15,174 nucleotides of DNA from an uncultured Muribaculaceae bacterium (GTDB lineage: Bacteria; Bacteroidota; Bacteroidia; Bacteroidales; Muribaculaceae). The DNA lies in NCBI GenBank assembly GCA_910589095.1, contig CAJUSN010000047.1, positions 1 to 15,174 on the forward strand, given 5' to 3'. The notes under the pieces are model-generated. The model saw only the letters and a list, made by a program, of their open reading frames with translations. It was not told the origin of the DNA and did no database searches. Below are positions 1 through 8,052 of the stretch, in pieces; positions within the stretch are counted from its first letter, which is position 1; each line of letters begins with the position of its first letter. The position numbers and the translations under genes are program-made.

Positions 1-1451
1 CCGCCTCGGTGCTTCCTGCCGACAGCGCTATGTGGCAGCTTTCGGCTCCGGCCTACGAGAATCCGGCCGTGAAACAGTGGATGCTGCCCCGTAGCCACAG
101 CTCCATTGGCGCCGGCTATCTGCATGAACGGCAGAACAAAGCAACCGATGTGCAGAACGGCACCGGAGAAGACTATTGGAACATCGGTGCGGAAACGTAT
201 CTCAAATACAAGAGTTCCACGCTGTGGGGCGACGCATCGTACCGCAACGGCCACCGTAGGCAAGTGAAATGGAACGAGACGTCAGACGCCGAACTCATCT
301 ACCCTTATTTCACTGCCGACTCAGTTGGAGGCGACATGAATCTTGAACGATACAGATTTGCCGGCGGCTATGCCGATTGCAACGGGCCATGGGGCTGGGG
401 CGCCTCAATCTCCTACGAAGCCGGACTATATTACCGCAATGTTGACCCGCGCCCGCGCAACGTCACCGGACTCCTCGACATAGCCGTGGGCGGTGCCCGA
501 CGCCTGTGGAGCGATTATTACGCCGGCGTCTCTGTCAATTACCGGAAATATAAGCAAACGGGCGACATTGATTTCAAAAACGAGCTCGGTGTTGAAAAAA
601 TTTACCATCTCACCGGTCTCGGCACTCACTATAACCGGTTTGCAGGTACCGGCACCGAAACTTACTACAACGGTAACCGCATAGGCATCACCGCCAATCT
701 CTACCCCTCTTCGGGACGAGGTTTCACCTTCACTGCCAACCTTAGCCGATTCACGTTCAACAAAGTTCTGACCGGGTTGAACAAATTACCCCTCACCCAT
801 GTATGGCACAACGCGGTGACACTCCAGGGTGGATACTTGGCTCCCGGAAAAAACCACGACTGGGGAGTGACAGTCAATTTCGATGCCTACAGGCGCCACG
901 GCGAAGAGAATGTATTCGGCGACGCCTCATTGAATATCTATCCGGTTATAGCCTCACTCGACATGTATGCCGACAATGCATGGGCACCCTCTCTCGCGGC
1001 TCTGTGGCAATACCACCCGGGCAACGGGGGATTGCTGCTTTGGGTGAAAGGCTCAGCGCGTTACAACCACAGGTCGGAAGTGTATCGCACTCCGAGGCGA
1101 CGCATGCTTGTAAATGACGTTACTGCAACGCTCGCAGCCAATGTTTCAGTGCCGTTTGCATGGGCATGGCGTTTCTCGGCAGGGGCCGATGCTACGTTGG
1201 TATCGCCAACCGGATGCTCGCTTTCGCTTGCCGATGCCAACACGCAGCTTCCTTCGGGACTCATCACCCTTCAGCGCGACAAGTACACCTACCTAAGTCA
1301 CCGCTCACTGGCCACAGTATTGCGTGCTGGTCTGCAGCGACAAATAAGCTCCCGCATCGGGCTTGCGCTCGATGCACGATGGCACCATACCGCCTACACT
1401 GCGTCGGCCAATTCCAACCTTTTCGAAGCAGCACTGTCAGTCATATTCTAA
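1..1451 (+). CDS. Outer-membrane beta-barrel protein, DUF6850 type (5' truncated)
   Basis: The reading frame is open to the left edge (codons GCC TCG precede the GTG at 9), so the true start, and probably only a signal peptide, lies outside the window. The visible N-terminus (ADSAMWQLSAPAYENP) resembles the mature start of Bacteroidota DUF6850-family outer-membrane proteins. The rest alternates aromatic and polar residues in strand-like stretches with Gly/Asn/Asp turns, and the protein ends in Phe (ALSVIF), as expected of a barrel recognised by the BAM machinery. About 480 residues are visible, enough for a large barrel. It probably sits in the outer membrane; substrate and function are unknown. 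The M16 peptidase gene follows 34 bp downstream on the same strand with no terminator between, so the two are likely co-transcribed. The GTG at 9 is not taken as the start because it would leave no signal peptide. The family assignment is from remembered sequence features and was not searched. Confidence 0.8.
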   Translation, partial: ASVLPADSAMWQLSAPAYENPAVKQWMLPRSHSSIGAGYLHERQNKATDVQNGTGEDYWNIGAETYLKYKSSTLWGDASYRNGHRRQVKWNETSDAELIYPYFTADSVGGDMNLERYRFAGGYADCNGPWGWGASISYEAGLYYRNVDPRPRNVTGLLDIAVGGARRLWSDYYAGVSVNYRKYKQTGDIDFKNELGVEKIYHLTGLGTHYNRFAGTGTETYYNGNRIGITANLYPSSGRGFTFTANLSRFTFNKVLTGLNKLPLTHVWHNAVTLQGGYLAPGKNHDWGVTVNFDAYRRHGEENVFGDASLNIYPVIASLDMYADNAWAPSLAALWQYHPGNGGLLLWVKGSARYNHRSEVYRTPRRRMLVNDVTATLAANVSVPFAWAWRFSAGADATLVSPTGCSLSLADANTQLPSGLITLQRDKYTYLSHRSLATVLRAGLQRQISSRIGLALDARWHHTAYTASANSNLFEAALSVIF

Positions 1452-1485
1452 CTTAGAATAAACATCAATTAATCATCATAAACTA

Positions 1486-4308
1486 ATGAGACTATCACGA
1501 ATCCTGATCTCTGCCGCCGCACTCATGGGAAGCTCCATGATGCTGCAGGCTCTGAACCCTTTGCCCGTTGACCCCGAAGTGCGTACAGGCACTCTGCCCA
1601 ACGGGCTCACATACTACATCCGACACAACGACACGCCTGCTAAGCAGGCCGATTTCTACATTGCAATGCGTGTGGGATCGATCAACGAAGAGGAGAACCA
1701 GCGCGGTTTGGCCCACTTCCTTGAACACATGTGTTTCAACGGGACCAAACATTTCCCCGGAAACTCGCTCATAAGTTACCTTGAATCACTCGGGGTGAAA
1801 TTCGGTGCCAACCTCAACGCCTACACCTCCACCGATGAAACAGTCTATAACATATGTGAGGTTCCAACCGCCAGGACTTCAGCCCTTGATTCGTGTCTGC
1901 TCATTCTCCGCGATTGGAGCGGAGACCTCACACTCGACCCGAAGGAGATTGACGATGAACGCGGGGTGATAAAGGGAGAATGGCGCCAGCGTTCAGCCTC
2001 TGCAAGCTCGCGATTGCTTGAAAAGGCCCTTCCCGAAATCTATCCCGGCTCAATCTACGGACTGCGCATGCCAATAGGTAGCATGGAAGTGGTTGAATCG
2101 TTCAAACCCAAGCAGTTGAAGGATTATTACAAAAAATGGTATCACCCGCTGAATCAGTGCGTAATCGTTGTGGGCGACGTTGATGTAGACCGCACCGAGC
2201 AGCAGATTCGCAAAATGTGGGCCGATGTAAAACTCCCCAAAGGTGCCACCCGCTTTGAAACACCCGCCATCCCGGCCAACAGCTCGCCGATTGCAGTGGT
2301 AAAAACTGACCCAGAGCAAACAGCTTCTACCCTCAGCCTGTACGTAAAACACCCCTCTGTGGCCGATTCACTCACCAATACAATTGCCGAACTCCGAGCC
2401 GACGTGATAAGCTCGATAGTAACTGAAATGCTGGCCGAACGCCTGACAGACGTTGAAAATGCGCCTAATTCACCCATATCTACCACTGCTATTGGCGACA
2501 TGCGCTTCCTGCTCTCCCGCAATCAGCAGGCGCTCCTGCTCCGCGCCCCTGTGAAAAAGGGACGTACGGCCGAAGCCGTCACCGCACTTACCGCCGAACT
2601 CAAGCGTGCCGCCCGTCATGGCTTCCTTGACACGGAATTCCAACGTGCCAAAATCAGCGAACAGTCCAATGCCGACAAAGCTTTTGCTGAACGTAAATCA
2701 ACCACCAACACCGAATATGCCAAACGTTACGTGCGTCATTATCTTGACGGAGGAGCTCTCTGCTCCGCCGATCAAACACACAAGATGTTGAAAGGTGTGA
2801 TCCGCAAGGTTACTCTCGAGGATTGCAATAATTACATTGCCTCTATGATCAAGGATGGCGGTGAGGATGTGGTGATGGTGGCTTATCTGCCGCAGACCGA
2901 CACAACCACCGGAGCCGACCTAACAGCAGCTTACACAGGCGTGGATCCCATGAAGTTGGAAGCGTATGTTGACAAAGCCGTATCCGGCGATCTCCTTAAG
3001 GAAGAACCGCAGCCTGGCAAAGTGACTAAAGAGGAAGAACTCAAGGATTTCGACGCCACACTCTGGACCCTCTCCAACGGCATAAAGGTCTACCTGCGCC
3101 CCTCCACCGAACAACCTGACCGCATCACAGTAAGCGGCTACAGTCCCGGTGGTTTCTCTCAGGGTTATGACCCATCTCTCGCGCCGGAATACAAGGTGTT
3201 TAACGAAGTTATGGCTATCAGCGCCACCGGTGACTATACCGGCGAAAACCTGCGCCGTCTTCTTGTTGGTAAACAGGTGAAGACCCGTCTGTCAGCCGAC
3301 AATATGGACGAAGCGGTAGCAGCAGCATCCTCAAAGGCCGACCTTGCCGACGCATTCCGCCTGATCTATCTCAAGTCGACCTCGATAAAGAAAGATCCTG
3401 AAGCATTCAACCGACTCATTGACAACTATCGCACCAAACTTAACGACAACCGCGACAATCCAACATTTGCCATGGGCGATTCCATCCATGCCTATGTCTA
3501 TGGCCGTCACCCCCTCGGGCTGAAAATTACCCCGGCCCAGCTCGACCAAGTGGACTATGACCGGGTCATGGGTATTTACGCTGACCGATTCGGTGATATG
3601 AGCGACTTCTCATTCTTTATCACAGGTGATTTCACCCTTGACTCCATCAAGCCACTCGTTGAACGTTATCTGGCTTCTCTCCCCGGTGCAGGACGCATGG
3701 AGAGACCTCTTGATATAAATTACCGTTACGGAACCTCGCCGGCCAAAGCCCGCTTCACAATGCCTATGCAGACCCCGCAGACAATAGCTTATACTTTCTA
3801 TCACGCTCCCTGCGAGTATAATCTTGAGAACCGCATACTTGCCCAAATTACCGGCACACTTCTGCAGAACAAGCTTCGTGATGACCTGCGCGAAAAACGC
3901 GGATGGACCTACGGTGTCAAGACTCACATAGGTCTCAACGCAGGATATAACGGCGACGACCCCTCACTGGCAATCGTGCCGGTATATATACGAGTCTCGC
4001 CCGAAAATGCCGACAGCACCTTTGCCATAGTGGACGCCACAACTCGCTCCATGGCTTCGATTGATAACATCTCCCCCGAGGAGCTTGCCAAAGTCAAGGA
4101 ATATATGGCTAAGAATTACACTGCCGCACAGTGCGAAAACGCCTACTGGGAATCGGTAATGCGTATCTACGAGAAGTTCGGTATAGATATGAACCGCGAT
4201 TATCTCGCAACCCTCCAAAAGGTTACACCGGAAGCAGTTGCCGAATTCGCTCAAAAAGTGCTTCTCCCTGCTCGCAGAATGCAACTCGAAATGTCGCCTG
4301 CCGACTGA
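1486..4308 (+). CDS. Secreted M16 family (pitrilysin/insulinase-like) zinc metallopeptidase
   Basis: This 940-aa protein is a single-chain M16 peptidase with two M16 halves. Residues 1-22 form a signal peptide (MRLSRI, then a hydrophobic run ending near LQA), so it should act in the periplasm or at the outer membrane. The inverted zinc motif HxxEH is intact as HFLEH at 77-81: H77 and H81 bind zinc and E80 is the general base. The third ligand is E158 in DDERGVIKGEW, exactly 76 residues after H81 as the family expects. The C-terminal half lacks a zinc motif but keeps the conserved LREKRGWTYGV segment (801-811), which carries the Arg/Tyr pair that helps bind substrate. M16 enzymes degrade peptides or small proteins inside a closed chamber. 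The ATG is preceded by an AT-rich leader without a Shine-Dalgarno sequence, normal for this phylum. It lies directly behind an outer-membrane barrel gene, so it may process what that barrel handles (inference). Confidence 0.95.
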   Translation: MRLSRILISAAALMGSSMMLQALNPLPVDPEVRTGTLPNGLTYYIRHNDTPAKQADFYIAMRVGSINEEENQRGLAHFLEHMCFNGTKHFPGNSLISYLESLGVKFGANLNAYTSTDETVYNICEVPTARTSALDSCLLILRDWSGDLTLDPKEIDDERGVIKGEWRQRSASASSRLLEKALPEIYPGSIYGLRMPIGSMEVVESFKPKQLKDYYKKWYHPLNQCVIVVGDVDVDRTEQQIRKMWADVKLPKGATRFETPAIPANSSPIAVVKTDPEQTASTLSLYVKHPSVADSLTNTIAELRADVISSIVTEMLAERLTDVENAPNSPISTTAIGDMRFLLSRNQQALLLRAPVKKGRTAEAVTALTAELKRAARHGFLDTEFQRAKISEQSNADKAFAERKSTTNTEYAKRYVRHYLDGGALCSADQTHKMLKGVIRKVTLEDCNNYIASMIKDGGEDVVMVAYLPQTDTTTGADLTAAYTGVDPMKLEAYVDKAVSGDLLKEEPQPGKVTKEEELKDFDATLWTLSNGIKVYLRPSTEQPDRITVSGYSPGGFSQGYDPSLAPEYKVFNEVMAISATGDYTGENLRRLLVGKQVKTRLSADNMDEAVAAASSKADLADAFRLIYLKSTSIKKDPEAFNRLIDNYRTKLNDNRDNPTFAMGDSIHAYVYGRHPLGLKITPAQLDQVDYDRVMGIYADRFGDMSDFSFFITGDFTLDSIKPLVERYLASLPGAGRMERPLDINYRYGTSPAKARFTMPMQTPQTIAYTFYHAPCEYNLENRILAQITGTLLQNKLRDDLREKRGWTYGVKTHIGLNAGYNGDDPSLAIVPVYIRVSPENADSTFAIVDATTRSMASIDNISPEELAKVKEYMAKNYTAAQCENAYWESVMRIYEKFGIDMNRDYLATLQKVTPEAVAEFAQKVLLPARRMQLEMSPAD

Positions 4309-4341
4309 TTCTAAATCCAACCCAAGCACAATAAATAGTTA

Positions 4342-4372
4342 AGGCTGCACTCCCATTTCCGGGGTGCAGCCT
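4342..4372. terminator. Hairpin between convergent genes, probably a bidirectional terminator
   Basis: AGGCTGCACTCC (4342-4353) and GGGGTGCAGCCT (4361-4372) form a 12-bp stem with one G-T wobble and a 7-nt loop. It sits between the stop of the M16 peptidase gene (4308, + strand) and the stop of the minus-strand gene (4412). The flanks are AT-rich but neither side has a strong run of T, so it is a weak Rho-independent terminator by E. coli rules. Position and stem strength still make transcription termination from both sides the best reading. Confidence 0.75.
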
Positions 4373-4411
4373 GACTTATTTCTTGATTGCCTGCAATCTG
4401 CGGAAGCGCCT

Positions 4412-4984
4412 TCACTCCTGTAACGTGCAGATGATGTCCTGAGTAGTGTAAGCACTAAATGTGGAACCGGCTTGAATCTTAGGCATTCCGCCCTTAATCA
4501 GACCGCTCAATAACCCTAATGGGAAAAAAATAACAGAGAGCGCAATAACTGCACCAATATTATTTGATCCGTTCTTGCATGAGGCAAGATGCAAGGTTAC
4601 CTGACGATTATCAACTGTACGCGTCGTGGCACTTGACAAGCACACTTCACCCGGTCGGCCCCAGGCACCATTGCGGACAACAGCTACGTTAATAATGGCA
4701 GGAGTGCCCTGCTTCACGAGAACAGTGCTGCCATCGGCCGAATATACATCCCCAGCCACTTCAGCCATAATCATACTCTGATCGGTGGTGCCGGACATAG
4801 GAAAGGTTTCCGTCACTCGTAAATTAACTTGTGTCCCCCCCGCCAATACCGGCTCATACCGTATGCTTGATTGTGCAAATGCCTCAAGGGGCGTACAGAT
4901 GAGCATGGTTATGATAAGCATGGCCGAAATCACAGATTTTCCTAATTCAGCCAAATCGTTTCTCAAAGGTGTAAGAACTCTCAT
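4412..4984 (-). CDS. Secreted or membrane-anchored protein of unknown function (190 aa)
   Basis: I do not recognise a named family. Residues about 17-37 form a signal peptide core (VISAMLIITMLICTPLEAFAQ), with cleavage likely after AFA. The soluble part (about 38-140) looks like a small beta-rich domain with recurring short turns: GTQVNLRV, AEVAGDVYSADGSTVLVKQGTP and NGAWGRPGEVCL. A Gly-rich hydrophobic stretch (143-164, AVIALSVIFFPLGLLSGL) ends in KGG and could be a membrane segment. The tail PKIQAGSTFSAYTTQDI resembles a closing beta strand. M1 is used because the first 16 residues fit a charged N-region. M22 is an alternative that would leave a shorter signal peptide. A -7 element lies 40 bp upstream of the start codon at 5025-5032. 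The gene is monocistronic, convergent with the M16 peptidase and divergent from the AraC-type regulator, which might control it. Confidence 0.75.
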   Translation of the reverse strand: MRVLTPLRNDLAELGKSVISAMLIITMLICTPLEAFAQSSIRYEPVLAGGTQVNLRVTETFPMSGTTDQSMIMAEVAGDVYSADGSTVLVKQGTPAIINVAVVRNGAWGRPGEVCLSSATTRTVDNRQVTLHLASCKNGSNNIGAVIALSVIFFPLGLLSGLIKGGMPKIQAGSTFSAYTTQDIICTLQE

Positions 4985-5024
4985 AACTAATAGTGTTGTG
5001 TTGGAGGTTTTGTTGCAATTTATG

Positions 5025-5032
5025 CAAAGTTA
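5025..5032 (-). promoter_or_regulatory. Putative -7 element (TAACTTTG) of the minus-strand gene
   Basis: On the minus strand this reads TAACTTTG, a perfect match to the Bacteroidota -7 consensus TAnnTTTG. It would place the transcript start near 5018 and give a leader of about 34 nt before the ATG at 4984. Upstream, a TTG (5058-5056, minus strand) is a possible -33 element, but its 23-bp spacing is a little long. Confidence 0.5.
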
Positions 5033-5112
5033 AACATTTATAACATATAGAAAAACAATTGCGGCAGCAATTACAGTTGAAACAGTAACAATGCGCCCAC
5101 ACAGCCAAAAAT

Positions 5113-5160
5113 TGGTCATAATTTCTTATAACTGGTCAAAAAAGCGCGAATTAAGGTCAA
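5113..5160 (+). promoter_or_regulatory. Three GGTCA direct repeats, candidate operator
   Basis: GGTCA occurs at 5114-5118, 5134-5138 and 5155-5159, all in the same orientation. The contexts are ATTGGTCATAAT, ACTGGTCAAAAA and TAAGGTCAAAAA. Start-to-start spacing is 20 and 21 bp, about two helical turns, so all three lie on one face of the DNA. Direct repeats about 21 bp apart are the usual binding pattern of AraC-family proteins, whose two HTH motifs read successive major grooves. The last repeat ends 28 bp before the putative -7 element of the downstream AraC-type gene, so autoregulation is the simplest reading. Operator function is inferred, not shown. Confidence 0.5.
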
Positions 5161-5187
5161 AAAGGCTTCTACATTACGATTAAATGA

Positions 5188-5195
5188 TATATTTG
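5188..5195 (+). promoter_or_regulatory. Putative -7 element (TATATTTG) of the AraC-type gene
   Basis: TATATTTG matches the Bacteroidota -7 consensus TAnnTTTG. It would start transcription near 5202 and leave a leader of about 57 nt before the ATG at 5259. No TTTG-like -33 box is visible at the expected distance (about 5165). Together with the GGTCA repeats just upstream, that suggests an activator-dependent promoter. Confidence 0.5.
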
Positions 5196-5258
5196 CGATG
5201 AAATTCACAAACGACATCCACCCGGCTCCAACATCTCCGGGCCTTAGAGCTTCTATTC

Positions 5259-6158
5259 ATGAACACGTCCAAGATATTTTCTCCCAACCCCTCGCGCATA
5301 GAAAAATTCTCAACGCAATTCAGTAGTTTCGGCAACGATTACGTATTTTCCCGCGTGTCCAAGACGGAAAACTTTAGCGAGTTCACCTCCGAGTCAATGC
5401 GCATGGGGGGCATGATCATCGTGCTGTGCCTGAGCGGTACATTTCAGCTGGATGTCAATCTTGAAACTCACACCCTCCAAGCCAACGACCTTATCATTAC
5501 CGGCCCTGACAGTGTGTTGAGCGTAAAAAACGTTGATTGGGACCATCTTGACACGTACGTGTTCGTCATCTCACCGGAATTCATACGCGACATTAATTTC
5601 GAGCTCAATCTTGTGGCCACCATGAGCATCAGCTCCAGCCAGCCCCCGCTCATCCGCCTCACACCCGAGGAGGTGAAACTCATAATCCGCTACTTTGAAC
5701 TGATTCATTACAATACGGTTGAGAACAGCGATGCCCGCTATGTGCGTTCCATATCACGCTCACTGATAGCCGCGTCGGTTTATCAACTGATGCAGTTCTT
5801 CTCCATGCGCATGGAGCGCAACGATACGCCCGCCCTTTCGCGCCGCGCCGGTTACGTCAAAGAATTCCTTCATCTGGTCAATTTGCATCATCGCCAGGAA
5901 CGCGGAGTTGCCTTCTACGCATCCAAACTCTTCATTTCGGCCAAATACCTCTCACTGATAATCAAAGAGAGCACAGGCCGCTCGGCTGCCGAATGGATCG
6001 ATGATTATGTGATACTTGAGGCTAAGAATCTGTTACGGTTCTCAGGCAAAAACGTGCAGCAAATAGCCTATGAGCTGAATTTCAGCAACCAATCCTCGTT
6101 CGGCAAGTACTTCAAGCACCTCACAGGTATGTCACCCACAAAATTCCAACGCTCCTGA
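5259..6158 (+). CDS. AraC/XylS-family transcriptional regulator
   Basis: This 299-aa cytoplasmic DNA-binding protein has the classic AraC layout. Residues 1 to about 180 are a cupin-like sensor domain, with beta-rich segments such as MIIVLCLSGTFQLDVN and ANDLIITGPDSVLSV. The last 90 or so residues carry two helix-turn-helix units. The first is about 217-238 (VAFYASKLFISAKYLSLIIKE). The second is about 265-290 and contains the family hallmark (IAYELNFSNQSSFGKYFKHLTGMSPTKF). Length and layout match the common Bacteroidota 290-300 aa helix-turn-helix regulators. The ligand and target genes cannot be read from the sequence. Three GGTCA repeats and a -7 element lie upstream, consistent with autoregulation. 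Possible targets are the divergent secreted-protein gene or the AT-rich gene pair downstream, but neither link is proven. Confidence 0.93.
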   Translation: MNTSKIFSPNPSRIEKFSTQFSSFGNDYVFSRVSKTENFSEFTSESMRMGGMIIVLCLSGTFQLDVNLETHTLQANDLIITGPDSVLSVKNVDWDHLDTYVFVISPEFIRDINFELNLVATMSISSSQPPLIRLTPEEVKLIIRYFELIHYNTVENSDARYVRSISRSLIAASVYQLMQFFSMRMERNDTPALSRRAGYVKEFLHLVNLHHRQERGVAFYASKLFISAKYLSLIIKESTGRSAAEWIDDYVILEAKNLLRFSGKNVQQIAYELNFSNQSSFGKYFKHLTGMSPTKFQRS

Positions 6159-6490
6159 CCATCTTCCAAACTTCCGCCAATAAAAACTGACCACCGAGCA
6201 TTATTTTTTGGAAAAGCAGCAGAGAATGTGTAACTTGCGGGGGTAATGACACTCTCGCAATTACATGCGGTGCACTCGCGCCTCTGCAAACGTCCTCTCT
6301 GAACTCGCGCAGCTATCAGAAATAACGCCAGGACAACTATTAGGCAGGAGGGCAACGTCGCCCAAGCCATCAACTTCGGGTTTCCGCTATACGACTGTAT
6401 GAAATCTCAGTACGAGTGTCAAAAGTCGCCTCCCGTTAGTATTGACCATATTGATAATAAAAATACAAATCAAGAAATGATTAAGATGGT
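6159..6490. other. Gene-poor stretch of 332 bp, no convincing gene
   Basis: No convincing coding sequence is seen on either strand. A plus-strand frame of 45 codons (6262-6399, starting MRCTRASANVLSEL) and a minus-strand frame running into the AraC gene (6068-6373) are open, but they match nothing I recognise and lack supporting start signals. TGACCA (the complement of TGGTCA) occurs at 6156-6161, 6188-6193 and 6443-6448. The first two are 32 bp apart, about three helical turns. TAGTATTG at 6437-6444 is one base off the -7 consensus and may serve the following gene. Composition shifts here from the GC-richer AraC gene to the AT-rich pair, so this may be an insertion boundary or decayed sequence. 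Confidence 0.4.
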
Positions 6491-7117
6491 ATGAGAAAAG
6501 CGTTGATTACTATATTGATTCTGACGTTCGTGGGGTGGCCGGGGTCATCCCAGAATCAAGCAGTGCCTGATGACGAGTTTTTAGTAGGCCGGTACTTTTA
6601 TATGTGGTGCAGCAGGATTGACGTTAGAAACGATTATCCGTTTGGAATGAGTTTCCTATTACCATTGGATTCCATAGTAAGGATTAATGATGCAAATATT
6701 TCAACACTCACAGAATCTATTATGGACTTTACAATGTACCATCCGGGAGAACTTAATGCAAATAAAAGATTAATGCGAATTTGGTCTGGTGGTAAGCAGT
6801 GTTATTATGAGACTTTAAAGGCTAATCCGTTGATTGGCGAAGATATAATTGCTGCATATGATCAGATAATATCAAAATATGCTGATAAACCTATAATGAT
6901 TGAGGATCTTGAGGACGGCTCACGCTTTGCGTTCTATGGATTTGAGATGTGCGGTGTTTTGCAAAAAATAAGCACGAAAGATAATGGAAGCTGGGGAACA
7001 AGTTTGGAACCCTCTATTTTTGAATATCCTGAATTAAAGTGGGTATATTTTCCTCTGTGCATTTTTTATGATAACCCAGTGGATAAATTGCCATTAGAAT
7101 TTGGCAGCCGCCCGTAA
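6491..7117 (+). CDS. AT-rich orphan gene: exported protein of unknown function (208 aa)
   Basis: I do not recognise a family. Residues 1-20 form a signal peptide (MRKALITILILTFVGWPGSS) with likely cleavage near SSQ. There is no lipobox Cys, so a soluble periplasmic or secreted product is expected. The mature part is mixed alpha/beta and rich in aromatics and Cys (YFYMWCSRIDVRNDYPFGMSF, GFEMCGVLQ, FPLCIFYDNP), with a helical centre around IAAYDQIISKYAD. Codon use is AT-rich (many TTA, ATA and AGA codons), in contrast to the CTC/CGC-rich genes on both sides, a sign of foreign origin or weak expression. The ATG overlaps the stop of a 5-codon ORF (6477-6494) by ATGA. A lipoprotein gene follows 53 bp later on the same strand with similar composition, so the two probably moved and work together. 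The C-terminus could be truncated compared with relatives; this cannot be judged without a search. Confidence 0.75.
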   Translation: MRKALITILILTFVGWPGSSQNQAVPDDEFLVGRYFYMWCSRIDVRNDYPFGMSFLLPLDSIVRINDANISTLTESIMDFTMYHPGELNANKRLMRIWSGGKQCYYETLKANPLIGEDIIAAYDQIISKYADKPIMIEDLEDGSRFAFYGFEMCGVLQKISTKDNGSWGTSLEPSIFEYPELKWVYFPLCIFYDNPVDKLPLEFGSRP

Positions 7118-7170
7118 ATTCGGCAAGAGAGATTTTTCGGTCTACAGCCAAATACAACAGCACAACTTCC

Positions 7171-8052
7171 ATGAATATTAAAGAATTAAGCATCCTCGTT
7201 TTAATTGGCATTATCATGGCTATAAGTCATGGATGCAATCACGCGCGGCAGCCGCAAGAGTCCAAAAATATGGCAACAGGGACTGAAATTAACCCATTGA
7301 AGATGTCAGCAACAGAGTTGAAAGAGGTATACTTTGTTCCTCCTTATTTGCGTGCCGCAAGCCATGATCGTCACCTCTATGACACATGCATATTCGAGCG
7401 TGACACGATGGAGTTTAGAGGCCGCAAATTTGCATATGCCTGTTACTTTCTTTTTCCTGCTTTGTGTAAATGCGAAAATGTTAATTTTTCAATCTCTTCA
7501 TACAAAAATCAGGATACTACATGGATAAGATTCGCTGTAACGTTCAATGTGATGTACATACGTCACACTAAGAATGATGCTATGTTTGTAGGGGTGGGAG
7601 ATCAATTATTCCCGTATGAGTACGGTTTTGAAAGCGTTGAGGAAATACTGAAAATATTCAATGATGCTCCGGCATATTGTAATGCTCCATTGGATGAGGA
7701 GGGAGTTGTGAGAAAGTATCGTAGCCAACCGTGGCAGGTTCATTTTAACAAGATATATCGCGAAGACGGCCTTGAGTTAAAGAGCAAGGAATTTCCCAAA
7801 TTCAAATTTTTCATACGCTATCCCTATCGGTTGGAAGGTTCTTCTTTTGTCAAATCTAGGAGAGAAAAGGCAACGATGTTACCTCCCTGGCTGTTTTGGG
7901 ATCTTTCGGATTATTTCTGTTATTTTAGTCCCGGAAGTTGCATAGGGAGGAAAGTACCGGATTTCAGTAATTTCCCCGGAGCTGACACATCATCGGTTGT
8001 CCCGGTAAAATATAATGACCCCAATATATATGACCTTGTACCCTATGACTAA
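7171..8052 (+). CDS. AT-rich orphan gene: lipoprotein of unknown function (293 aa)
   Basis: The N-terminus is a type II signal peptide: MNIKELSILVLIGIIMAISHGC, with the lipidated Cys at residue 22. No acidic run follows the Cys (CNHARQPQ), so it lacks the acidic surface-export signal described for some Bacteroidota lipoproteins. It may therefore face the periplasm (inference). The mature part is about 270 residues, rich in Tyr, Phe and Cys, and mixed alpha/beta, with segments such as FAYACYFLFPALCKC, WIRFAVTFNVMYIR and FKFFIRYPYRLEG. No catalytic motif or known domain is recognised. Base composition is AT-rich like the upstream 208-aa gene and unlike the flanks. The 53-bp gap and shared style suggest one transcription unit. 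It could be an accessory envelope protein, a substrate-binding lipoprotein, or half of an effector/immunity pair; the sequence does not decide. Confidence 0.78.
   Translation: MNIKELSILVLIGIIMAISHGCNHARQPQESKNMATGTEINPLKMSATELKEVYFVPPYLRAASHDRHLYDTCIFERDTMEFRGRKFAYACYFLFPALCKCENVNFSISSYKNQDTTWIRFAVTFNVMYIRHTKNDAMFVGVGDQLFPYEYGFESVEEILKIFNDAPAYCNAPLDEEGVVRKYRSQPWQVHFNKIYREDGLELKSKEFPKFKFFIRYPYRLEGSSFVKSRREKATMLPPWLFWDLSDYFCYFSPGSCIGRKVPDFSNFPGADTSSVVPVKYNDPNIYDLVPYD

Noticed and set aside
6068..6373. Open frame of 101 codons on the minus strand with a hydrophobic start
   Set aside because: It overlaps the end of the AraC-type gene antisense, the rest is basic low-complexity sequence, and no family or start signal supports it.
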